Of a DNA stretch of 11,688 bases, positions 1 to 5,217 are shown in pieces. The stretch covers positions 1 through 11,688 of the forward strand of contig CAUUCY010000059.1 of the NCBI GenBank assembly GCA_963543835.1, given 5' to 3'. Source of the stretch: Cryptobacteroides sp963543835. Its GTDB lineage: Bacteria > Bacteroidota > Bacteroidia > Bacteroidales > UBA932. The stretch's first letter is position 1; the number at the start of each line of letters is the position of its first letter. Position numbers and translations under genes: made by a program. The notes beneath the pieces are model-generated. The model saw only the letters and a program-made list of their open reading frames with translations. It ran no database searches and was not told the DNA's origin.

Positions 1-159
1 GACAATCCGATAGCGGAACTCTGCGAGCCGGTTGGCGTAAGCAAGCAGGCTTATTATCAGTACGATGAAGATATTGCCATAGCCAAAACTATCCGGGAAG
101 ATCTGCCCTCGGTCCAGCATTGGGAGCATCTGCCTTTGCAGGATTTGCTATTGGTATAG
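1..159 (+). pseudogene. Remnant of an IS3-type transposase reading frame (C-terminally truncated, N-terminus outside window)
   Basis: An open frame runs from base 1 to a TAG at 157-159 (52 codons in the window, no start visible). Residues 6-20 read ELCEPVGVSKQAYYQ. This resembles the 'LC..(F/L)GVSKQAYY' helix-turn-helix at the N-terminus of IS3-family OrfB transposases common in Bacteroidota. After about residue 34 the similarity to what I remember of the family fades, and the frame stops long before the DDE catalytic core, so this is at best a decayed fragment. No terminal inverted repeat of an insertion sequence is visible nearby. The assignment rests on a short motif recognised by eye. An unrelated helix-turn-helix protein remains possible. 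Confidence 0.45.
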
Positions 160-185
160 GAGAATTGTTTTAAGTTTTATTAAAA

Positions 186-422
186 ATGGATGTTATTCTT
201 TATACATCATTTATCGGGTTGATATTATTCAGTCTGATACCTTCCTTAATTCTCAAAAACATATCAAAACGCAAACATTATCTTACATTATGTTCTGATA
301 TAGCTTTGATGATGCTGGGGTTTTATTTGAAACAGAAAGGTCTGTTTTTCTTAATCATATCATTCTTTGTATTTTTAGCGGCATTCTTCCTGATTTATTA
401 TTTCAGGTGCTATCTCTCTTAA
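186..422 (+). CDS. Small hypothetical membrane protein (78 aa)
   Basis: The 78-residue product is strongly hydrophobic. Segments at about residues 4-23, 38-48 and 51-74 could span the membrane. A basic linker (KNISKRKHY, residues 24-32) sits between the first and the later segments, so the protein would have two or three helices. I recognise no family. The ATG follows a run of A residues and has no Shine-Dalgarno sequence, which is normal for this phylum. The gene is much more AT-rich than the core genes from 962 onward and lies between a transposase remnant and a terminator, suggesting accessory DNA. A chance open frame in AT-rich sequence cannot be excluded. The composition of hydrophobic stretches separated by a positive loop is the main argument that it is real. 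Confidence 0.45.
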   Translation: MDVILYTSFIGLILFSLIPSLILKNISKRKHYLTLCSDIALMMLGFYLKQKGLFFLIISFFVFLAAFFLIYYFRCYLS

Positions 423-565
423 TCGTATTCATAATTGTCGAGAGAGTCATATTTTTCCGAAAATTCAGAACATTGTTTTAAAAGAAAATGGCAGTACTAT
501 ATGAAAGTTTCCGCATTTTCCTGCATATTTCAATAACATTCAGTTCCATTCAATTTATTACGAAT
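423..565. other. AT-rich non-coding stretch
   Basis: I see no gene, promoter box or clear hairpin between the small membrane protein and the terminator at 566. Together with the elements at 566-597, 604-770 and 790-866 it forms a 539-bp gene-free interval up to the DUF4294 start. Confidence 0.5.
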
Positions 566-597
566 AAGGGCAGCTCTTCGTAGCTGTCCTTTTGTTT
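566..597 (+). terminator. Rho-independent terminator
   Basis: A 10-bp stem pairs 566-575 (AAGGGCAGCT) with 582-591 (AGCTGTCCTT), with one G-T wobble, around a six-base loop. A T-rich tail (TTTTGTTT) follows. It ends plus-strand transcription 144 bp after the small membrane protein and lies only a few bases before the large inverted repeat at 604. Confidence 0.7.
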
Positions 598-603
598 CCA
601 AGT

Positions 604-770
604 CGGAGTAAGGGACACCCTCCCGGGGGCTTGTGCACCCCCGCACAAGGGCAGGGGGAGGGGCCCGTTGGATACAAGTTCCCGCGGTAGCGGGGACGCA
701 GGAGACAATGGGAGGGGCCGGAACGCAGCGAAGCGAAGTGGAGTCCCCCGGGAGGGTGTCCCTTACTCCG
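604..770. repeat. 167-bp GC-rich structured element bounded by a perfect 26-bp inverted repeat
   Basis: Bases 604-629 and 745-770 are exact reverse complements (26 of 26), beginning CGGAGTAAGGGACACCC. The 115-bp interior holds further hairpins. 630-636 pairs with 643-649 (CTTGTGC/GCACAAG). 664-670 pairs with 706-712 with one wobble. Nested inside that, 678-685 pairs with 690-697 with one wobble and a GGTA loop. A 10-bp direct repeat GGGAGGGGCC occurs at 656-665 and 710-719, and several G-runs lie on the plus strand. Open frames through it have no recognisable product. Candidates are a miniature inverted-repeat transposable element, a chromosomal REP-like repeat, or a structured RNA. The perfect arms favour recent insertion or maintained pairing. 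I saw no target-site duplication at the edges. Confidence 0.8.
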
Positions 771-789
771 GCTCCGGCTCGAGTGACGG

Positions 790-866
790 CTTTTCTCTGC
801 CTTTCCGCCTCAAAAAGTGTGTATTTTAGCTCGTTTCCTGTCCTTTGTGCACAGGCAAGAGAAAAG
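790..866. repeat. Imperfect inverted repeat
   Basis: Bases 790-802 (CTTTTCTCTGCCT) pair with 853-866 (AGGCAAGAGAAAAG) with a single bulged base. The arms enclose a 50-base loop that holds no gene I can support. It lies just downstream of the 604-770 element and could be a decayed further arm of it or an independent hairpin. Confidence 0.4.
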
Positions 867-921
867 GAGCGGACGGAAGCAGGATGACAAGGCGGAGGAG
901 ACCTGGGGCTTGTCTTTTGGC

Positions 922-951
922 TTTGACAATGGCAAGAAAGTTGTAAATTTG
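922..951 (+). promoter_or_regulatory. Bacteroidota-type promoter for the DUF4294 gene
   Basis: A TTTG at 922-925 and a perfect TAnnTTTG box (TAAATTTG, 944-951) are separated by 18 bp, fitting the -33/-7 pattern of primary sigma-factor promoters in this phylum. The start site would fall around 955. The mRNA leader before the ATG at 962 would then be only a few bases. Confidence 0.6.
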
Positions 952-961
952 CAGTTCAAAA

Positions 962-1699
962 ATGAAACTTGCAGCAAAAATAGCCTTGGCCTGCCTTGGG
1001 ATAATCTTCCAGGGCACGGCGGCTTTTGCGCAGAATATAGAGAAAAAGGAGACTATGCACTATGTGGTCGATGAGAAAGGGGATACGGTGCTTGTGGATG
1101 ACATAGTCCCCTCGCGCGTATTTGCCTACCGCATACGCAAAGGTCAGAAAGGATGGCGTCAGTATTATCGTCTGGTGTACAACTTCAACAAGGTGTATCC
1201 CTACACGCGCTCCGCACGCAGTGTCGTGAACGGGGTGGACAGCACTCTGGCTGCGAACAATTTCACAAGCGCGGAGAAAAACGCCTATATGGACGGGCTG
1301 CAAATGGATCTGCTCAAAATTTTCGAGCCTATCATACGCAAGATGACGATTTCCCAGGGACAGTTGCTGTGCCGTCTCGTGGACAGGGAAATAGGGAAAA
1401 GTTCCTATGAACTTGTGAAATATTACAGGGGAGGGCTTTCCGCTTGGTTCTGGAATGGAGTAGGCAAACTCTTCAATCAGGACCTGAAAGCGCATTACGA
1501 CCCGACGGGGATAGACGCGCCCACGGAGGAACTCGTAATGGCTTGGGAAGACGGATCTTTCGATGAATTGTATATGCAGGTCTTCGGGGAATATCCGGAC
1601 AGGACCATAAGCCCAGATACAAAGGCGGCGACCGACGGACGTCCTAAAAAACCGTCAAAGTCTCTCCGTCGAAGCAAGCATAAGGGGCGCCGCCGCTAA
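962..1699 (+). CDS. DUF4294 family exported protein
   Basis: The 245-residue product starts with a signal peptide (hydrophobic core about residues 5-22, likely cleavage after AFA at 23). The mature part matches the DUF4294 family as I know it: YRLVYNFNKVYPYTRSAR at 69-86, then GQLLCRLVDREIGKSSYELVK at 133-153, RGGLSAWFWNGVGKLF at 156-171 and the YDPTG segment at 179-183. The molecular function of the family is unknown, and export to the periplasm or cell surface is inferred from the signal. The last 18 residues (228-245) form a very basic tail rich in Lys and Arg. They are encoded entirely in the 56 bp that overlap the 3' end of the opposing lpxH gene. The gene is probably monocistronic, with its own promoter at 922-951 and a nearly leaderless transcript. 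Confidence 0.85.
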   Translation: MKLAAKIALACLGIIFQGTAAFAQNIEKKETMHYVVDEKGDTVLVDDIVPSRVFAYRIRKGQKGWRQYYRLVYNFNKVYPYTRSARSVVNGVDSTLAANNFTSAEKNAYMDGLQMDLLKIFEPIIRKMTISQGQLLCRLVDREIGKSSYELVKYYRGGLSAWFWNGVGKLFNQDLKAHYDPTGIDAPTEELVMAWEDGSFDELYMQVFGEYPDRTISPDTKAATDGRPKKPSKSLRRSKHKGRRR

Positions 1700-2381
1700 T
1701 CCACGAATCAAGCACAATAAGGTGCTGTCCTCCGTGGAGCACGGTGTCCACTTTCGTGTGGAGATGTCCGTAAATGAAATAGTCCACATGATGTCTTTTC
1801 GCATAGCTCTCGGAAAATCTGTACAGAGGCTCGCGCGTTCCTGCAAAGCGGTATTTCAGGCCGCGCGACATACGCTTGTTCTGCGACCAGCCCCTGCCTA
1901 TGCGATAGGCAATCCAAGGGTGCAGAAGGCTGAAAAGCCATTGGACGAGCCTGCACTTGAATAGGGCGTTCATAACATTGTACCAGCAAAGCCCGAGTCC
2001 CAGACCGTCTCCGTGCGCGAGGCAGAAATCCCTGCCTCCAATATTTGCTACAACCGGCTGCCTGCGTATTACTTTTATGCCGAAAGTCTCCAGAAAACCG
2101 AAGGTCCAGAGGTCGTGGTTGCCGGGGAAAAAATATACTTCTATGCCTGCCTCCACGAGTTCGGCAAGAGCGGCGATAGTGCGTACTCCGTCTTTGGGTA
2201 TGACATCGCGGTATTCGTACCAGAAATCCCAGACATCACCGAGAAGATAGAGCGCGCGTGTTTCCGGGGCATTTATACGCTTGAGAAAGTCTATGAAGCG
2301 TCTTTCCCGCGCTTCGGGACCGTTTACCTCAAGTCCGAGATGGACGTCGGAGGCAAAATATACGAGTTTGCGTTCATTCAT
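1644..2381 (-). CDS. lpxH: UDP-2,3-diacylglucosamine diphosphatase (LpxH-like metallophosphoesterase)
   Basis: The 245-residue protein is a calcineurin-like metallophosphoesterase predicted to hydrolyse UDP-2,3-diacylglucosamine to lipid X in lipid A synthesis at the cytoplasmic face of the inner membrane. The metal-site motifs are complete: SDVH (D12, H14), GDVWDFW (D49), GNHD (N88, H89), AHGDG (H123) and GHLH (H206, H208). The DFWYEY and HGDGLG wording matches the Bacteroidota branch of LpxH. I chose the ATG at 2381 because it gives MNERKLVYFASDVHLG and overlaps the uppP stop as ATGA (2378-2381), a classic coupling arrangement. An in-frame start at 2438 would add 19 residues unlike the family, all inside uppP. 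The 3' end overlaps the convergent DUF4294 gene by 56 bp, and no separate terminator is visible. Confidence 0.85.
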   Translation of the reverse strand: MNERKLVYFASDVHLGLEVNGPEARERRFIDFLKRINAPETRALYLLGDVWDFWYEYRDVIPKDGVRTIAALAELVEAGIEVYFFPGNHDLWTFGFLETFGIKVIRRQPVVANIGGRDFCLAHGDGLGLGLCWYNVMNALFKCRLVQWLFSLLHPWIAYRIGRGWSQNKRMSRGLKYRFAGTREPLYRFSESYAKRHHVDYFIYGHLHTKVDTVLHGGQHLIVLDSWISGGAPYACFDGETLTVF

Positions 2382-3190
2382 ACCAACTGGGAAATTATTA
2401 CAGCAAGTCCTATGAGCGCGCAATAGAGGGCAAACCATTTGAGCTTCGCTTTTTTCACAAGGGCTATCATAAGCTTGCAGGCGAAAAGACCTGAAACGAA
2501 GGCGGAAACAAAGCCGCAGACAAGCGGGACGGCGCCTATCGAGGATTGCGAAAAATCTCCCCCCGCCACATTTAGAAAGGCTTCGCCGAGTATAGGGACT
2601 ATCACCATCAGAAAGGAGAACTGCGCCATCACTTCGCGTTTAACCCCGCAAAGCAAGCCGGTGGCAATTGTAGTGCCGGAACGGGAAAGTCCGGGGACGA
2701 CCGCAAATGCCTGGGCGATGCCGACGATGAAAGCCTGAAGGTAGGATATTCCGTTGCGGGATATCTTGGTCTCGCAAGAGTCTGCGCGCAGCGTCGCGGC
2801 TTTGTCCGAAAAATAAAGCAGAAGCGAGGTAAGTAAAAGCGCAAGCCCGACAAGCGTCATTGAGGTGAAAAGCACTTCCACCGCATCCTTGAAAAACACC
2901 CCGACCACAAAGACGGGAATCATGGAGACGCAGATTTTGAGTATATAGTCAGTCTCGTCGTTATTCCTGAATTTGAAAAATCCTTTAAGAAGACTGAAAA
3001 TGGATTTTCTGAAAACAATTATGGTGGCAAGGACAGTGGCGGCGTGCACGGCGACTTCAAAAACAAGATCTCCCGAAGCCTCCACGCCGAGCAGGGCGCG
3101 TCCTATTGTGAGATGACCGCTGCTGCTCACCGGCAGAAATTCCGTAAGTCCCTGGACAATACCGAGTATAATAGCTTCAAGCCAGGTCAT
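2378..3190 (-). CDS. uppP: Undecaprenyl-diphosphate phosphatase (BacA/UppP)
   Basis: The 270-residue integral membrane protein is predicted to dephosphorylate undecaprenyl diphosphate, recycling the lipid carrier for peptidoglycan and surface glycan synthesis. Both family motifs are present: the N-terminal QGLTE segment followed by FLPVSSSGH (residues 14-26) and PGLSRSGTT at 166-174. Hydrophobic helices fill the rest, including about 48-62, 85-101, 109-127, 152-166, 191-209, 218-246 and 252-270. Length is typical for the family, and bacitracin resistance is a known effect of overproduction. It is the third gene of the ftsX operon. One base separates its ATG (3190) from the stop of the DUF3098 gene (3192), and its TGA overlaps the lpxH start, so translation of the two is probably coupled. 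Confidence 0.95.
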   Translation of the reverse strand: MTWLEAIILGIVQGLTEFLPVSSSGHLTIGRALLGVEASGDLVFEVAVHAATVLATIIVFRKSIFSLLKGFFKFRNNDETDYILKICVSMIPVFVVGVFFKDAVEVLFTSMTLVGLALLLTSLLLYFSDKAATLRADSCETKISRNGISYLQAFIVGIAQAFAVVPGLSRSGTTIATGLLCGVKREVMAQFSFLMVIVPILGEAFLNVAGGDFSQSSIGAVPLVCGFVSAFVSGLFACKLMIALVKKAKLKWFALYCALIGLAVIISQLV

Positions 3191-3191
3191 T

Positions 3192-3410
3192 TCACTTGTC
3201 TTTTTTCATAATGGCAACTCCCACGACCACGAGCCCCGCCACAATTACGAGAGGAGCCGCAACAAGTCTGCGGAAGTCAAACATTGCATAGTTGAACACC
3301 TGAGGATCATCGCTCCCGCCGCCTGTCAGGAGAACCAGACCGGCGATGATTACAAGCACCCCCAGAAGCATAATTTTAATTCCCTTACGGGTTATTGCAA
3401 AATTACCCAT
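3192..3410 (-). CDS. DUF3098 family small membrane protein
   Basis: The 72-residue protein has two predicted membrane helices (about residues 12-28 and 50-67). The linker between them contains GGGSDDPQVFNYAMFDFRR (30-48), which carries the DUF3098 signature of a Gly-rich turn, an acidic DPxVFN segment and FxxRR. The family is small, Bacteroidota-restricted and of unknown function. It is regularly found between ftsX and uppP, which is exactly its place here. One base separates its ATG (3410) from the ftsX stop and one base separates its stop from uppP, so the four genes must be co-transcribed. A role in division or envelope assembly is suggested only by this conserved position. Confidence 0.85.
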   Translation of the reverse strand: MGNFAITRKGIKIMLLGVLVIIAGLVLLTGGGSDDPQVFNYAMFDFRRLVAAPLVIVAGLVVVGVAIMKKDK

Positions 3411-3411
3411 A

Positions 3412-4290
3412 TCAATAATATAATTCGTCCTTAGGGAGAGAAACCAAGCTCCCGACTATAAAGTATGTGCTGACAAGGCAGATAAGTACTCCGCTGAGCA
3501 CCACCGTCCCTATCACAATTCCCAGCTGCTCTCTTGAAAGCACGCCGAAGAGCTGTGAAAACTCCGTTTTAAGTACAAAAAGTCCCGCAAGCAGGAAACT
3601 TATCGCAATAATGGCGGAGAAGAGCCCCTGAAAGACTGCCTGCCAGAGGAAAGGCGCCCTGATGAAGCCCTTTGTCGCCCCCACAAGCTTCATTGTGTGT
3701 ATCGTAAAACGCTTCGCATAGACTCCGAGGCGCACCGTATTGTTAATAAGCACAAAAGATATGAAGAGAAGCAGGACTATAAGCGTCCCCAGGACCATTG
3801 AAATTTTGGCGAGATTGGAAGTGAGAGCTTCAATCAGCGACTCCCTGTATACTACATCATCCACTTCACTGAATTTTTGCAGCTCGGACTTGAATAGCGC
3901 GAGGCTGTCCGGCTCCACATATTCGGAGCGGAGGGTGACATCTATGGACGCGGGAATGGGAGAGCCTTCGAATACGCTCAGAAAATCCCTGCCGAGCAGT
4001 TCTTCCATCTCGCGTGTGCCCTGGGCCTTTGAGATATAGACTGTATTCTCCACGCAATTCATATCGGAGATGCGGTGCAAGACTTTCATTGCCTGCCCTT
4101 CGCCTACGGAGGCTTTCATAACTACGGAAACTTTGAGATTGCGTTTGAAATATTCCGAAACGCTCCCCGCGCTCACAAGCAACAGCGAAGCCAAACCAAC
4201 CAGCAGGAGCACAAGACTTATGCTTATCACGGAAGAGAGATAAGAATTGAGTATCCTGCGACTCATTACCTTTTTTTCATTGCTGCGCAT
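3412..4290 (-). CDS. ftsX: Cell division protein FtsX (permease-like)
   Basis: The 292-residue protein has the FtsX layout: a cytoplasmic N-terminus, TM1 (about 21-43), a periplasmic domain (about 44-160) and TM2 (164-184). The cytoplasmic segment RLGVYAKRFTIHTMKLVGATKGFIR (187-211) is the family's best-conserved region. TM3 (216-240) and TM4 (257-280) follow. With the ATPase FtsE it relays cytoplasmic signals to peptidoglycan hydrolase activation at the septum; ftsE is not in this window. I chose the ATG at 4290. The longer in-frame possibility begins with TTG at 4329, upstream of the TATCTTTG promoter box (4315-4322), so it could not be on that transcript. The gene is first in the ftsX-DUF3098-uppP-lpxH operon. 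Confidence 0.9.
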   Translation of the reverse strand: MRSNEKKVMSRRILNSYLSSVISISLVLLLVGLASLLLVSAGSVSEYFKRNLKVSVVMKASVGEGQAMKVLHRISDMNCVENTVYISKAQGTREMEELLGRDFLSVFEGSPIPASIDVTLRSEYVEPDSLALFKSELQKFSEVDDVVYRESLIEALTSNLAKISMVLGTLIVLLLFISFVLINNTVRLGVYAKRFTIHTMKLVGATKGFIRAPFLWQAVFQGLFSAIIAISFLLAGLFVLKTEFSQLFGVLSREQLGIVIGTVVLSGVLICLVSTYFIVGSLVSLPKDELYY

Positions 4291-4314
4291 ATTCGATAAA
4301 AGCGGATTTGGCTT

Positions 4315-4322
4315 CAAAGATA
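4315..4322 (-). promoter_or_regulatory. -7 box of the ftsX operon promoter
   Basis: Read on the minus strand, 4322-4315 is TATCTTTG, a perfect TAnnTTTG box. A T-rich segment ending TTTC (4345-4342) lies 19 bp upstream as a plausible -33 element. Transcription would start near 4311, about 20 bases before the ftsX ATG. Confidence 0.6.
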
Positions 4323-4354
4323 GCCCCAATTATCGATATTTGAAAAAAAATTAT

Positions 4355-4362
4355 TACCTTTG
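4355..4362 (+). promoter_or_regulatory. -7 box of the GT5-like/DUF4270 promoter
   Basis: TACCTTTG at 4355-4362 is a perfect TAnnTTTG box, roughly 26 bases upstream of the predicted leader end at the ATG (4392). A TTTG at 4339-4342 is only 12 bp away, too close for a good -33 element, so the upstream half is weak. It is back-to-back with the ftsX promoter, and the two share about 50 bp. Confidence 0.5.
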
Positions 4363-4391
4363 TTAGCCAAGCGTATAAAATATTTTATAAC

Positions 4392-5210
4392 ATGGGAGAT
4401 TCTGTCAAAAAAGTATTGTTCGTGAATTCCGAGATGTTTCCGTACCTCCCGGAAGGACCGGTGGCAGATATTGCCAGAAACCTGCCGCAAGGCATTCAGG
4501 ACAAGAAAAAAGAAATACGCTCGTTCATGCCGCGATATGGGTGCATCAATGAACGCAAAAACCAGTTGCACGAAGTGATAAGGCTCTCGGGAATGAATCT
4601 CATAATAAATGATGTGGACCGTCCCCTTATAATCAAAGTGGCATCCATCTCCGCGGCAAGGCTTCAGGTGTACTTTATCGACAACGAGGATTATTTCAGA
4701 CGCAAGCAGCTGTATGCCGACGATGAGGGCAGATTCTTCGAGGACAACGGAGAGAGAGCGATTTTCTATGCTCGCGGGGTGCTCGAGACTGTGAAGAAAC
4801 TGCGCTGGGCTCCGGATATAATACACTGCCACGGCTGGATTTCCCACGTGCTCCCGATTTATTTGAAAAAGGTATATCAGGACGATCCGATTTTCTCTTC
4901 AAGCAAAATCGTGCTTTCGCTCTACGGAGACACTCCCACAGAAAGTTTCAGTGCCAATTTCAAGGACGAACTGAAAATGGGGGATATAAGCGAGAGCGAC
5001 ATTTCAATACTCGCCAGACCAACTGGCATAAATCTTGCGAAAATTGCTGCACGCTTCTCTGACGGAATCATCTACGGCTCCGCAGATGTCAATCAGGAGG
5101 TGAAAGGCTATTGTAAGTGTCTGCACACCCCCCTTCTCAATTACGACAAGGAGGCTATGGAGAGCGGCAGTTACATAGACGATTACAACAATTTTTACGA
5201 TCAACTCTAA
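4392..5210 (+). CDS. Glycogen/starch synthase-like protein, N-terminal GT5 domain only
   Basis: The 272-residue product resembles only the N-terminal Rossmann domain of glycogen/starch synthase (GT5). Residues 6-14 (KKVLFVNSE) form the first strand, 121-132 (ERAIFYARGVLE) match the family helix, and PDIIHCHGWISHVLPIYLK (141-159) carries the HCHGW segment. The C-terminal half that completes the nucleotide-sugar site is absent, and the usual Lys-Thr-Gly-Gly-Leu loop is degenerate (EGPVADIAR, 21-29). Glucosyl transfer is therefore unlikely without a partner, and a binding or regulatory role is possible. Short proteins of this kind beside DUF4270 genes are familiar in Bacteroidota, so the length is probably native, not a truncation. 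The DUF4270 gene follows after 7 bp in the same operon. Confidence 0.75.
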   Translation: MGDSVKKVLFVNSEMFPYLPEGPVADIARNLPQGIQDKKKEIRSFMPRYGCINERKNQLHEVIRLSGMNLIINDVDRPLIIKVASISAARLQVYFIDNEDYFRRKQLYADDEGRFFEDNGERAIFYARGVLETVKKLRWAPDIIHCHGWISHVLPIYLKKVYQDDPIFSSSKIVLSLYGDTPTESFSANFKDELKMGDISESDISILARPTGINLAKIAARFSDGIIYGSADVNQEVKGYCKCLHTPLLNYDKEAMESGSYIDDYNNFYDQL

Positions 5211-5217
5211 GAAGATA

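Noticed and set aside
105..173. Gly/Ala-rich hydrophobic frame ending PALGASAFAGFAIGIGELF before a TAA
   Set aside because: It could be a frameshifted protein end, but it is only about 20 residues beyond an upstream stop, matches nothing I know and overlaps the transposase-like frame, so it is too short to support.
633..887. Open frame of 84 codons (GTG start) running through the inverted-repeat element
   Set aside because: It covers the palindrome and hairpins, has low-complexity Gly/Arg-rich content without a recognisable family, and starts inside one repeat arm's neighbourhood. The nucleotide structure explains the region better.
956..1495. Long open frame on the minus strand opposite the DUF4294 gene
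   Set aside because: It is antisense to a recognised conserved protein and its product has no membrane, signal or family features. It is a codon-composition shadow.
2382..2438. N-terminal extension of LpxH from an upstream in-frame start
   Set aside because: The 19 added residues lie inside uppP and do not look like the family. The ATG in the ATGA overlap gives the expected N-terminus.
4314..4847. 177-residue minus-strand frame opposite the GT5-like gene
   Set aside because: It runs across the divergent promoter boxes and is antisense to a recognisable domain. No family similarity was seen.
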